This document shows, in pieces, positions 51,740-60,703 of a stretch of DNA of 64,000 bases. Positions within the stretch are counted from its first letter, which is position 1; each line of letters opens with the position of its first letter. The translations under genes and the position numbers were made by a program. Where the stretch lies: NCBI RefSeq assembly GCF_016798245.1, contig NZ_JAEUZA010000005.1, forward strand, positions 1 to 64,000, in the 5' to 3' direction. This DNA is from Alkalicoccobacillus gibsonii (lineage in GTDB: Bacteria > Bacillota > Bacilli > Bacillales > Bacillaceae_D). The notes beneath the pieces are model-generated. The model made no database searches. It saw only the letters and a list, made by a program, of their open reading frames with translations, and was not told the DNA's origin.

Positions 51740-52138
51740 TTATAGGAACTGCGCCCGCTCTTCTTTACTAGGCAGCCTACAAGAGTCACTTTTCCCAAAG
51801 AATCGATGACGATACCTTGCAACAAGTTGATAACAAGCTTTTCTCAACGACCGAGGAAGGACGTATGCAACTTTAAACAATCTCCAGCGAAAAGGTAGGT
51901 TAGAAACAATCTTTAGAACGGCTTGATCATGAGTATAGGCACGACCATCCTCAATTAAAATCATTGAATCAACATCTCCGCCAATTGAATATTTTTCCAT
52001 CAATGTTTGGCCAATTTCAGATTGAATCGATGCAAAGTAGAAGTACTTCCTTTTATCTCGTTTTATGATGAAATTTACACTTTTATTACATAAGTTGCAT
52101 ACTCCATCAAATAAAATAATTCCTTTATCGGTTTCCAC
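51740..52138 (-). CDS. DCC-family thiol-disulfide oxidoreductase-like protein (YuxK type)
   Basis: A 132-residue protein of the DUF393/DCC family, named after the D-x-x-C-x-x-C motif, here FDGVCNLCNKSVNF. A thioredoxin-like fold and redox role are presumed for the family but not established. GTG 52138 is preferred, with AAGGTGA 6 nt upstream; a TTG two codons earlier touches that site. It is divergent from mreBH. Confidence 0.83.
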   Translation of the reverse strand: METDKGIILFDGVCNLCNKSVNFIIKRDKRKYFYFASIQSEIGQTLMEKYSIGGDVDSMILIEDGRAYTHDQAVLKIVSNLPFRWRLFKVAYVLPRSLRKACYQLVARYRHRFFGKSDSCRLPSKEERAQFL

Positions 52139-52364
52139 ATTCAATCACCTTCCAAAAATGAAATGGCTTTGCTAGTTTTAGTTTAACAGATCATTCAATT
52201 TAACCCAAATACTCATGAATTTCTTACTGATCAAGACCTATGATAAAATCCTCAACAAATCTCACATTCTTACATAGTAGATAAGCGTTCCGACCCTTTT
52301 TTTACACTCAAAATCTTGTTAAAATGAAGCCTAATGAGTATTTCTATGAAAAGTTGGTGAGTCT

Positions 52365-53369
52365 ATGTTTTCAAATGCAGAGATTGGTATTGATTTAGGA
52401 ACTGCAAATATCCTTGTTTATAGTAAAGACAAAGGCATTATATTAAATGAGCCTTCAGTAGTGGCTCTTAATACAGAAACCCGTGACGTTCTTGCTGTTG
52501 GCGCAGAGGCAAAAAGTATGGTTGGTAAAACACCTTCTCATATCGTTGCTGTTCGCCCGTTACGTGACGGTGTTATTGCAGATTTTGATGTAACAACTAG
52601 TATGTTAAAAGCGATTATGAAAAAAGCAAGCAAACAAATTGGAGCTCTAAGAAAGCCTAATGTAGTGGTTTGTGCACCTTCAGGCTCAACATCTGTAGAA
52701 CGTCGTGCCATTTTAGATGCTGTTAGAAGCTGTGGAGCGAAGAATGTTCATGTGATTGAAGAACCAGTAGCTGCTGCAATCGGTGCTGACCTGCCAGTTG
52801 AAGAACCAACAGCCAATGTTGTTGTTGATATCGGTGGAGGTACAACAGAAGTAGCGATCATTTCGTTTGGTGGGGTTGTTTCATGCAACTCTGTACGTAT
52901 TGGTGGGGACAAGCTTGATGAAGCGATTATCCAGCACGTTCGTAAGCAATATAATGTTTTGATTGGTGAACGCACAGCAGAACAAATTAAGATGGAGATC
53001 GGATATGCACCAATTGACCACGAAATCTTAAGCATGGAAGTTCGAGGTCGTGACCTTGTGAACGGACTCCCTAAAACAGTTGCATTGCAATCTGATGAAG
53101 TTCGTCATGCGATTAGCGAGCATCTTCTTCAAATTCTAGAAGCAGTTCGTTCTACACTTGAAGATTGTCCTCCAGAATTAAGTGGAGATATCGTAGACCG
53201 TGGTGTGTTAATCACAGGTGGTGGAGCATTGCTTAAAGGTATACAGGATTGGTTATCAAATGAAATCTCTGTGCCTGTGCACTTAGCACCTAATCCTCTT
53301 GAATCAGTAGCTATTGGTACCGGACGCTCTTTAAAATTCATCGATAAATTACAAAAAGCAACGGTTTAA
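52365..53369 (+). CDS. mreBH: MreB-like cytoskeletal protein MreBH
   Basis: An actin-fold ATPase of 334 residues that forms membrane-associated filaments directing lateral wall synthesis. Phosphate 1 motif [13 protein letters not shown], phosphate 2 [12 protein letters not shown], adenosine motif [11 protein letters not shown]. Many stretches ([43 protein letters not shown]) agree with B. subtilis MreBH rather than MreB or Mbl, and the gene is outside an mreBCD operon. The RBS is weak (AAGTTGGTGAG). In B. subtilis mreBH depends partly on sigma-I; I could not read a convincing sigma-I promoter here. Confidence 0.9.
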   Translation: MFSNAEIGIDLGTANILVYSKDKGIILNEPSVVALNTETRDVLAVGAEAKSMVGKTPSHIVAVRPLRDGVIADFDVTTSMLKAIMKKASKQIGALRKPNVVVCAPSGSTSVERRAILDAVRSCGAKNVHVIEEPVAAAIGADLPVEEPTANVVVDIGGGTTEVAIISFGGVVSCNSVRIGGDKLDEAIIQHVRKQYNVLIGERTAEQIKMEIGYAPIDHEILSMEVRGRDLVNGLPKTVALQSDEVRHAISEHLLQILEAVRSTLEDCPPELSGDIVDRGVLITGGGALLKGIQDWLSNEISVPVHLAPNPLESVAIGTGRSLKFIDKLQKATV

Positions 53370-53380
53370 CCTTACGCAAA

Positions 53381-53415
53381 AAAGGCGAGCATCCCCATGG
53401 GGTGCTCGCTTCTTT
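53381..53415. terminator. bidirectional terminator after mreBH
   Basis: GC-rich stem GCGAGCATCCCC/GGGGTGCTCGC with one bulged base, flanked by A and T runs. Confidence 0.88.
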
Positions 53416-53420
53416 CGGAT

Positions 53421-53657
53421 TTACTTATATCGTTTTCTCCTTCGATATGCCTCAATCGTATCCATTTCTACATTTAACTCAATTTCCATTTCAACTAAAT
53501 CCTGAGTTGTTACAATGGGATCATTTTCTGACCATCTTACATAATAAACAAAGTAGTAGCCATTTATTTTACAAAAAATGACTGGTGACTCTGAGAAACG
53601 ATCATAAATCGCCTTCATCTTCCCTCTTTTTTGATAGGAATAGGAAATAAGCTTCAT
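53421..53657 (-). CDS. hypothetical protein convergent with mreBH
   Basis: A 78-residue protein: MKLISYSYQKRGKMKAIYDRF, a beta-rich aromatic centre (GYYFVYYVRW), an acidic stretch and a basic tail (YRRRKRYK). Family not recognised. ATG 53657 has TGGAGGA upstream. It shares the terminator 53381-53415 with mreBH. Confidence 0.62.
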   Translation of the reverse strand: MKLISYSYQKRGKMKAIYDRFSESPVIFCKINGYYFVYYVRWSENDPIVTTQDLVEMEIELNVEMDTIEAYRRRKRYK

Positions 53658-53776
53658 ATTCATTCCTCCACTCATTCCTCTATTCCCCTAGTATTCGCCA
53701 CTTTAACCTCAAAAACGGCAAGATTTATTTCCCAGGAAACCTGATATGTCACTTTGGATATTATCGTATTTTTTGT

Positions 53777-54712
53777 TTAATGATGGATACTCTGTTTTGT
53801 TAGTGAGTTAGAAGGAACTGATTGAATTGGTTTGACTTCCTCACGATTTGCTAGAAATTCCGGCCTTGGGTCCTGTCCAGAGTAAGGCTTTCCTATCACA
53901 TTTTCCATCGAATTGAAGACGAAGAACACATTGCTACGTGGATAAGGAGAGAGATTCCCATTTGACCCATGCATCGTATTACATTCAAAAAACAGAACTG
54001 AACCAGCCGGACCAGTTGCGCGATCAATGCGACCTCCAGCTTCTTCTGTTAACCAGCTTAAGCTCTCATTGTCTGGTGTACCAGCTTCTTGCTTTTGCAA
54101 GGATGATTCGAAATTGTTGTCCGGAGTTGTTCCCGCACATGACACATACCACTTGTGCGATCCAGGAATAAGCATTAATGGTCCATTAAACTCATAATTA
54201 TCCGTTAAGATAATTGAGCAGCTCACCGCACGCATATTTTGCATGCCATCCTCTACATGCCACGTTTCGAAATCAGAATGCCAGTAGAACTCTTTGCCTT
54301 TAAACCCAGGCTTAAAGTTAATACGAGATTGATTAATGTATACCTGACTTCCAAGCAGCTGCTCAGCAATTTTAACAATCCGCTCGTTCTTAGACAGCAA
54401 TTCAAAGAAACCGCTATCCTTATGAATTTCAAAAACAGATCGAATTTCGTTGCTCCCAGGTTCCTTAATGACATCAGCCGATTCTCTCGACTGGTTATCT
54501 TTCATCGTTTTCTCTAATTCTTTAATCATTAATTCGACTTCTTCGTCAGTAAACAGCTTCTCTATCATTACGTATCCATTCTCTTCATAAGAGGTTAGTT
54601 CAGGTTGCTTTAAAGGACCTTCAGCATTTGAATGGATAACTGGATCTTTTCTTTCTTTTATCGTTGCTTTATTACTTACCCTTGAGGGATATAAATCAAT
54701 GTCCATGTCCAT
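53777..54712 (-). CDS. ectD: ectoine 5-hydroxylase EctD
   Basis: A non-heme Fe(II)/2-oxoglutarate dioxygenase of 311 residues that makes 5-hydroxyectoine from ectoine. Iron ligands H145 and D147 sit in FYWHSDFETWHVEDGM, H248 in NTMHGSNGN, and the 2-oxoglutarate Arg in PRSNVFFVF. These nearly coincide with the ligands known for Virgibacillus EctD. The signature usually ends EDGMP or EDGLP; here it is EDGMQ. AGGAGG precedes ATG 54712. It is separate from ectABC (35 kb away) but has a similar sigma-B-type promoter. Confidence 0.95.
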   Translation of the reverse strand: MDMDIDLYPSRVSNKATIKERKDPVIHSNAEGPLKQPELTSYEENGYVMIEKLFTDEEVELMIKELEKTMKDNQSRESADVIKEPGSNEIRSVFEIHKDSGFFELLSKNERIVKIAEQLLGSQVYINQSRINFKPGFKGKEFYWHSDFETWHVEDGMQNMRAVSCSIILTDNYEFNGPLMLIPGSHKWYVSCAGTTPDNNFESSLQKQEAGTPDNESLSWLTEEAGGRIDRATGPAGSVLFFECNTMHGSNGNLSPYPRSNVFFVFNSMENVIGKPYSGQDPRPEFLANREEVKPIQSVPSNSLTKQSIHH

Positions 54713-54892
54713 TTCACTTACCTCCTAGTATGTTTCCCGAGTTTCAAATTGACTTTCCTTATACATGTGTCAGTTTCTCGGTGCTAATTCACTATTCGAC
54801 AGTTACAATGTGGTCGTCACGCCTAGAATAAGTGGCAGCGCCAACTCATGCTCATTGAGCCATCCCTCCTAACCTTGGTTACACTGTATACA

Positions 54893-54918
54893 AAACCCTT
54901 CTAAATCTGTTGTTAAAC
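54893..54918 (-). promoter_or_regulatory. sigma-B-type promoter upstream of ectD
   Basis: Minus strand GTTTAA (54918-54913), 14-bp spacer, GGGTTT (54898-54893). It would give a leader of about 170 nt. That leader includes GGAGGG (54869-54864) followed 8 nt later by a 10-codon open frame (54855-54823, MSMSWRCHLF), possibly a leader peptide. The rest of the gap 54713-55013 holds only the terminator at 54976-55003. Confidence 0.58.
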
Positions 54919-54975
54919 ATCGTTTTTTTTATAAAATGCTGTAAGTACGCTCATGCCGGTAAAAATTCATTAAAA

Positions 54976-55003
54976 AAACCTGTCCGGAAATCCAGACAGG
55001 TTT
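54976..55003 (-). terminator. terminator of the fruRKA operon
   Basis: Stem AAACCTGTC/GACAGGTTT with an inner GGA/TCC, T-run on the minus strand. Confidence 0.85.
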
Positions 55004-55013
55004 GTTATATTCA

Positions 55014-56936
55014 TTAATCTTCGATGACTTTCTTTTTGAAAATACCTAGAAGGATAGCTGTTAGGATTGCTCCTAGAACTACGGCTAACAGGTATAGTAA
55101 AGCATACGGCCAAACATCACCTTGGTTAACTAGTGGGAATACAAACAATCCACCATGTGGTGCGGGAAGTAAAATACCGAAAAATGCTGTCAATCCTCCT
55201 GCTAAAGCAGAACCAGCTACTGCTGCTGGAATGACACGTAATGGATCAGCTGCCGCAAATGGAATTGCACCTTCCGTAATGAAAAATAGTCCAAGTAAAT
55301 AGTTTGTTATACCTGATTGACGATCCTTCTTTGAGAACTTGCTACGGAAGAATGTTGTGGCTAAGGCTATCCCAATTGGTGGTGCCATACCACCTGCCAT
55401 AACGGCAGCGTGTGGCGCTAAGTTACCTGCGTCAATCATTGCGATACCAAAGGTAAATGCAGCTTTATTAACTGGACCACCCATATCAACAGCCATCATT
55501 CCACCTAAGATAACCCCTAAAATAATCATGTTTGCCGTACCCAAACCATTTAACCAGTTTTGCAAGCCTAAGTTAACACTAGCAAGCGGTGCGACAATAA
55601 GCAGCATGATTAAGCCTGTTGCCAGAAGGTTTAAGACTGGCGTAAATAAGATATTACCAATACCTGAAAGTACTTGAGGTAATTTATTAATTAACTGACG
55701 AACGAGTAGTGCGATATAACCAGCAAGGAAACCAGCTATCAAACCACCTAAAAATCCAGATCCACCGGTCATTGCAATGGTACCTGCTACTAAACCAGGT
55801 GCGAATCCAGGACGGTCCGCAATACTCATAGCGATAAAGGCTGCAAGAACAGGAACCAATAATCCAAATGCTCCGCTTCCTCCACCAATTGTGTCAAGCA
55901 TTTGAGCGAAAGTGCCTTCTTGTTTATATCCACCAAACAAAAACGACAACGCAATTAAAATTCCGCCACCGATAACAAATGGTAGCATGTTAGACACACC
56001 ATTCATGATGTGCTTATAGATGTTTAGACCTTTTTTCTCAGAATCAGATGATTCATCTTTACTCGATCCACCAGTCGCTTGATAGATTGGTGCTTTTTCA
56101 GACATGGCACGATCAATCAGATCTTTAGGCTTGCGCACACCATCAGCAACCGGTGCTTGAATAACCTTTTTACCTGCAAATCGAGTCATTTCAATTTTTG
56201 TATCAGCAGCTACGATAATGGCATCAGCTGCTTCAATTTCAGCGGCTGTTAGCTTGTTTTTCACTCCGCCTGAGCCATTTGTTTCTACTTTAATGGTATA
56301 GCCTAGCTCTGCCGCTTTGTTTTTCAGGGCATCTGCTGCCATATACGTGTGTGCAATCCCAGTCGGACAGCCTGTAACACCTAAGATTTGAGGGCTATCA
56401 GATGCTTTTACAGCTGAAGATTGTGATTCGTTTTGTTTTGCTGCTTCTGCTTCCGCTTCTGCAGCTTCTTCTGCTTCCTTCTCCGCATCTTTTTGATCAA
56501 TGGCAGCTAAGATTTCGTCTTCGCTAGTAGCATTTAGAATTGTTTGACGGAAGCTGTCATCCATTAAGAATGTCGTTAAACGAGAAAGAGTAGCCAAGTG
56601 CTCGTTATTTGCACCTTCACTTGCTGCGATCATGAAGAATAATTGACTTGGTTGACCATCAAGAGCCTCGTAGTCAATTCCTGCCGTTGAACGGCCAAAT
56701 CCGATTGCCGGCGTGCGCACAGCCGCTGTTTTTGCGTGAGGAATCGCAATCCCTTCACCTAAACCAGTTGTACTTTGTGCTTCACGAGCTAGTATGGCTT
56801 CCTTATACGCTCGTTTATCTTTTAGGCGACCAGCTTGATCAAGCTTCGTAATCAGCTCATCAATAACTGTTTCCTTCGTAGTCGCTTTCAGATCTAAAAT
56901 CATTGTATCTTTTTTTAGTAGTTCTGAGATCTTCAT
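55014..56936 (-). CDS. fruA: PTS fructose transporter subunit IIABC
   Basis: A 640-residue phosphotransferase permease that imports fructose as fructose-1-phosphate. Domains in order: EIIA (1-145) with phospho-His H67 in AIPHAKT; an Ala/Glu-rich linker (150-172); EIIB with phospho-Cys in GVTGCPTGIAHTYM; EIIC with about nine helices (from 300), GGPVNKAAF and a C-terminal hydrophobic pair. ATG 56936 has AAAGGTGG upstream. It is third in fruR-fruK-fruA. Confidence 0.95.
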   Translation of the reverse strand: MKISELLKKDTMILDLKATTKETVIDELITKLDQAGRLKDKRAYKEAILAREAQSTTGLGEGIAIPHAKTAAVRTPAIGFGRSTAGIDYEALDGQPSQLFFMIAASEGANNEHLATLSRLTTFLMDDSFRQTILNATSEDEILAAIDQKDAEKEAEEAAEAEAEAAKQNESQSSAVKASDSPQILGVTGCPTGIAHTYMAADALKNKAAELGYTIKVETNGSGGVKNKLTAAEIEAADAIIVAADTKIEMTRFAGKKVIQAPVADGVRKPKDLIDRAMSEKAPIYQATGGSSKDESSDSEKKGLNIYKHIMNGVSNMLPFVIGGGILIALSFLFGGYKQEGTFAQMLDTIGGGSGAFGLLVPVLAAFIAMSIADRPGFAPGLVAGTIAMTGGSGFLGGLIAGFLAGYIALLVRQLINKLPQVLSGIGNILFTPVLNLLATGLIMLLIVAPLASVNLGLQNWLNGLGTANMIILGVILGGMMAVDMGGPVNKAAFTFGIAMIDAGNLAPHAAVMAGGMAPPIGIALATTFFRSKFSKKDRQSGITNYLLGLFFITEGAIPFAAADPLRVIPAAVAGSALAGGLTAFFGILLPAPHGGLFVFPLVNQGDVWPYALLYLLAVVLGAILTAILLGIFKKKVIED

Positions 56937-56978
56937 AAAGATCCACCTTTCCCCCAAATTATGCTCTCTTTTTTGTCA

Positions 56979-57890
56979 TTAGAGTGTTGATACCTTTACT
57001 TGGTTCATTAATTCCTTCACATGTGATAACTCACAGAATCCTTTTGAGAAGGCTGTTGAACTACCTGATGATACGGCAAAACGGAATGCATCCTCTAGTG
57101 GAAGTTCATCCATACTCGCTGCTATAAATCCAGCAAGTGTAGAATCTCCTGCCCCTACGGAGTTGACAACCGTACCCTTTGGAGTATTTGCGAAGAGGAT
57201 CTGATCCTTTGTTCCAAGAACAGCTCCGTCACCAGCAAATGTGACAAAGACATAGTCAATGCCTTTTTCAACAAGCTGTCTTACATAAGGAACGGCTTGC
57301 TCAGGTGTTTGAATGTCTGCTCCAACTAGCTCAGAAAGCTCATGATGATTTGGCTTAATGAAAGTAGGTCCTGCTTCAACTGCATCAGCAAATGGTTCGC
57401 CACTTGTATCAAGAAAGACGTTAACTCCATTTTCTTTTACTTGTTCAATCCACTCTGTGTAAATAGATGTCGGTAATGTTCCAGGAACACTACCAGCAAG
57501 CACTAGCGTGTCACCCTTTTTAAGCTGATCAAGCTGGCTAACGAGCTCTGCTACATTTTGCTCTGTCACTTCAGGCGACGTACCATTTAACTCTGTTTCA
57601 TCTGTTGCCTTCATCTTAATGTTAATACGTGTATCTCCATTAACCTTAACAAAGCTTGTTTCAATGTTCTCTTCTTGAAGCGTGCTGATAATATAATCAC
57701 CTGTAAATCCACCAATAAAACCAAGTGTTTGACTGTTGTGTCCTAGTCGTTTTAATACACGTGATACATTAATTCCTTTCCCTCCAGGTGCTTTATGCTC
57801 TTTCCTGGATCGGTTCACATGACCTGGCTTCAGGTCATCCAGCTCCACAAAGTAATCAACAGCCGGGTTTAGTGTGACCGTGTATATCAT
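56979..57890 (-). CDS. fruK: 1-phosphofructokinase
   Basis: A PfkB-family sugar kinase of 303 residues that phosphorylates fructose-1-phosphate to the 1,6-bisphosphate. N-terminal NPAVDYFVEL and GGKGINVSRVL bind the sugar phosphate; VNSVGAGDSTLAGF holds the catalytic Asp and anion hole. AAAGGTGG precedes ATG 57890, which overlaps the fruR stop by 4 nt (ATGA). It is the middle gene of the operon. Confidence 0.95.
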   Translation of the reverse strand: MIYTVTLNPAVDYFVELDDLKPGHVNRSRKEHKAPGGKGINVSRVLKRLGHNSQTLGFIGGFTGDYIISTLQEENIETSFVKVNGDTRINIKMKATDETELNGTSPEVTEQNVAELVSQLDQLKKGDTLVLAGSVPGTLPTSIYTEWIEQVKENGVNVFLDTSGEPFADAVEAGPTFIKPNHHELSELVGADIQTPEQAVPYVRQLVEKGIDYVFVTFAGDGAVLGTKDQILFANTPKGTVVNSVGAGDSTLAGFIAASMDELPLEDAFRFAVSSGSSTAFSKGFCELSHVKELMNQVKVSTL

Positions 57891-58642
57891 ATTGCAACCA
57901 CCTTTATATCTACTATTTCTTTGTACGTGTTCTGAACATGTTCCTCGAGATAGGAACTCGTCAGAAGCGTCACATCTTTTAATTCAGCAAATTTGGCGAA
58001 GGATACTTCTCCAAATTTAGAATGATCTGCTACCACGTAGCTTTGTCTAGATCGACTCTTTGCATACGTTTTTACAAAGGCTTCTTGAGGATCTGGTGTT
58101 GTGCATCCATCTTCGGGTGTAATTCCATTCGCTCCAAGAAATGCGCTGTCAAAACGGAACGTTTCAAGCGTTTCAATGGCACTGCGACCGATGAAGGCTC
58201 GCGTGCCTGGCTTTACTTGACCACCCACAACATGCGTTTCAATCCCAGCCTCTACAAGCTCAACCACATTTGACAATCCGTTCGTCACGACAACCACTTG
58301 CTTATCTTTTAAAAATGGAATCATTTCAAGCGTTGTTGTTCCAGCATCTAAGAAAATACAGTCACCTTTCTCAACAAATGATGATGCAAATTGAGCAATT
58401 TGACGTTTTTCTTGAATGTTTTTGGAAGATTTCTCAGCGATGGTTGGCTCGAGTCTCTTCTTTTGAAGAAGCGTTGCCCCTCCATGTATGCGCTTTAATT
58501 TCTTTCCACTTTCCAATTCTGTTAGATCTCGTCGAATAGTAGACTCTGAAGATCCAGTCAGATCAACAAGTTCATTTAACTTTACCGTATGTTTTTCTTT
58601 TAAGACTTTCATGATCATTGCTTGACGTTCCACAGTAAGCAT
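57887..58642 (-). CDS. fruR: DeoR-family fructose operon repressor
   Basis: A 251-residue DeoR-type regulator: N-terminal winged helix (about 5-55, LVDLTGSSESTIRRDLTELE) and a C-terminal sugar-phosphate sensing domain (IFLDAGTTTLEM, GLSNVVEL, ADHSKFGE). Fructose-1-phosphate is the expected inducer. ATG 58642 has GGAG 8 nt upstream. It is the first gene of fruRKA and probably represses its own operon through the repeats at 58691-58730. Confidence 0.93.
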   Translation of the reverse strand: MLTVERQAMIMKVLKEKHTVKLNELVDLTGSSESTIRRDLTELESGKKLKRIHGGATLLQKKRLEPTIAEKSSKNIQEKRQIAQFASSFVEKGDCIFLDAGTTTLEMIPFLKDKQVVVVTNGLSNVVELVEAGIETHVVGGQVKPGTRAFIGRSAIETLETFRFDSAFLGANGITPEDGCTTPDPQEAFVKTYAKSRSRQSYVVADHSKFGEVSFAKFAELKDVTLLTSSYLEEHVQNTYKEIVDIKVVAI

Positions 58643-58690
58643 GATGCACACTCCTATCTCTCGTCGAAATTAGTATACCCTTTTAAACAG

Positions 58691-58730
58691 TCATAATCAA
58701 TCAAAATTATTCAAAAACATTCATTGTCAT
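58691..58730 (-). promoter_or_regulatory. 10-bp phased repeats upstream of fruR, putative FruR operator
   Basis: Four tandem decamers, each starting TCA on the plus strand, at exactly 58691, 58701, 58711 and 58721 (TCATAATCAA, TCAAAATTAT, TCAAAAACAT, TCATTGTCAT). They lie just upstream of a -10 like TATACT (58679-58674, minus strand). Helically phased direct repeats suit a DeoR-family regulator. The reading as the FruR operator is inference. Confidence 0.5.
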
Positions 58731-58752
58731 AATTTTCATCCAGCTCTACATA

Positions 58753-58788
58753 AAAACAAAGTGGTTCAGAGTGAAACCACTTTGTTTT
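58753..58788. terminator. terminator downstream of the ABC-F gene
   Basis: Stem ACAAAGTGGTT/AACCACTTTGT with a short loop, preceding T-runs on either strand. Confidence 0.85.
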
Positions 58789-58792
58789 TGAT

Positions 58793-60685
58793 CTATTCTT
58801 TTAATCCTTCTACAAGTTCTGAAAGCTCTGTCCAGCGATCCATCGCCGCTTCTAATTCGCTTTCAAGCTCTTGTTTTTCGTTAAGTCGTTTTTCAATCTC
58901 AGTATAGTCGCTTCCAGCCGCTTCAATTGCTTGTTCGACCTCGGTGATTTTCTGTTCAAGGTCCTCCATTTTCCCTTCAATGCTCTCCCAATCTTGCTTT
59001 TCTTTATAAGTAAGCCTTCGAGATTGTTGGGATTTTACTTTTCCTTTTGAATTCACTTCAGAAGCTACTGTAGTCTGGATTGCCTCTTGTTCCTGCTTTT
59101 GCTTTAGAAACTCTGAATAATCTCCTTGAAATCTTTGTACGTTTCCATCACCGTTTAGATAAAGAAGATGATCCACAACTTTATCTAGGAAGTACCGATC
59201 ATGGGATACCGTAATCACTACACCTGGAAACTGGTCTATATAATCCTCTAATACAGAAAGGGTTTGAATGTCTAAGTCATTGGTCGGCTCATCCAAAAAG
59301 AGTACATTTGGTTCGCCCATTAAGACCTTTAATAAGTAGAGTCGACGCTTTTCTCCACCTGAAAGTCGTCTAATATACGTCCATTGCATACTTCTTGGGA
59401 AAAGAAAACGTTCAAGCATTTGTTCAGCCGTGACGGTTTGGCCATCTGCTGTATAAACAACCTCAGCCACTTCCTTGATGTACTCAATCACTTTAAGCTC
59501 ACCATCAATCTCTTGGTCACCTTGCGTATAATAACCAATTTTAACGGTTGACCCTCTGCTAACCTCTCCTGTGTCCGCTGCAATTCTTCCAGCCATAATA
59601 TTGAGTAGAGTAGTCTTTCCAGTGCCATTAGATCCGATAATACCAAGTCTTTGATGGGGTACCACTAAATAATCGACATCTCGGAAAAGCACACGGTCCT
59701 TATACGACTTTCCAACCTGTTTAAGCTCTATCACATCGTTGCCAAGGCGATCAGAACCAATTGAGAAATCAAGATCTTGTTTCTTACTAAGACCAGCCTC
59801 GTCTCTTAGCCCTTCTGCCCGCTGCACTCGCGCTTTTTGTTTCGTTGTTCGGGCTTTAGCTCCCCGTCTTAACCATTCAAGTTCACGTCTAAGCAGGTTC
59901 TGACGCTTACTTTCTGCAACTTGCTCCATCTCTTCACGCTCAGCCCGTTTTTGCAGGTAGGTTTCAAAGTTTCCTTCATACTGAAAGAGTTTACCCTGAT
60001 CGAGCTCATACATTTGATTGGTTACACGATTAAGAAAGTAGCGGTCATGTGTGATGATGATAAGCGCACCTTTATAGTTTGCCAGATACCCTTCTAACCA
60101 TTCCACCGTTTCATGATCTAAATGGTTGGTAGGCTCATCAAGTAATAATAGATCGGCAGGACGTATTAACGCTTCTGCAATCGCCACACGTTTTTTCTGT
60201 CCCCCAGAGAGTGCGCCAATTTTATGACTCACATCGCGAATACCTAGCTTTGAAAGGATCGTTTTAGCGGTTGTATTTGCTTCCCAAGCAGATTCCTGAT
60301 CCATTTTCTGCTGAGCGGTCATAAAGCGATTTTGAACCTGTTCACTTTCTGGTTGTCTTTCTAGATCAATTAGTGCTTGTTCATACGCTCGCATAGCACG
60401 CATAATAATGGATTCACCATAGTAGATTTGCTCTAAAATGGTCCGATCCTCTGTTAATTCTGGTTGCTGCGGCAAATAGGTAACGGAAAAGTCATTCGAG
60501 TGAAAAAGATTTACCTCTTCGGCTCCTTCCAGACCTGCAAGAACCTTTAATAAAGTTGATTTCCCTGTCCCATTGACACCTATTAAGCCAATACGCTCTT
60601 TTTCTTCTATGGTAAAGGAAAGGTGGTCAAATAATGTTTTCTCTCCAAATGTTTTATGCAGGTTTTCAACACGCAAGATACTCAT
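58793..60685 (-). CDS. ABC-F ATPase, YfmR/Uup type
   Basis: A soluble protein of 630 residues with two ATP-binding cassettes and no membrane domain. Walker A GVNGTGKST (about 36) and GSNGTGKTT (about 352), signatures LSGGQKKRVAIAE and LSGGEKRRLYLLK, and Walker B LLLLDEPTNHLD and LFLDEPTNDLD. The linker between cassettes is long and basic, and a C-terminal coiled coil (from about 545) is the Uup/YfmR hallmark. ABC-F proteins of this class act on stalled ribosomes. AGGAGG precedes ATG 60685. It follows nos by 18 bp. Confidence 0.92.
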   Translation of the reverse strand: MSILRVENLHKTFGEKTLFDHLSFTIEEKERIGLIGVNGTGKSTLLKVLAGLEGAEEVNLFHSNDFSVTYLPQQPELTEDRTILEQIYYGESIIMRAMRAYEQALIDLERQPESEQVQNRFMTAQQKMDQESAWEANTTAKTILSKLGIRDVSHKIGALSGGQKKRVAIAEALIRPADLLLLDEPTNHLDHETVEWLEGYLANYKGALIIITHDRYFLNRVTNQMYELDQGKLFQYEGNFETYLQKRAEREEMEQVAESKRQNLLRRELEWLRRGAKARTTKQKARVQRAEGLRDEAGLSKKQDLDFSIGSDRLGNDVIELKQVGKSYKDRVLFRDVDYLVVPHQRLGIIGSNGTGKTTLLNIMAGRIAADTGEVSRGSTVKIGYYTQGDQEIDGELKVIEYIKEVAEVVYTADGQTVTAEQMLERFLFPRSMQWTYIRRLSGGEKRRLYLLKVLMGEPNVLFLDEPTNDLDIQTLSVLEDYIDQFPGVVITVSHDRYFLDKVVDHLLYLNGDGNVQRFQGDYSEFLKQKQEQEAIQTTVASEVNSKGKVKSQQSRRLTYKEKQDWESIEGKMEDLEQKITEVEQAIEAAGSDYTEIEKRLNEKQELESELEAAMDRWTELSELVEGLKE

Positions 60686-60703
60686 CTATGCTCCTGCCTC
60701 CTT

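Noticed and set aside
58674-58689. Sigma-B promoter before fruR (GTTTAA followed by GGGTAT)
   Set aside because: The two elements are only 2 bp apart, incompatible with a promoter; the GGGTATACT belongs to a probable sigma-A -10.
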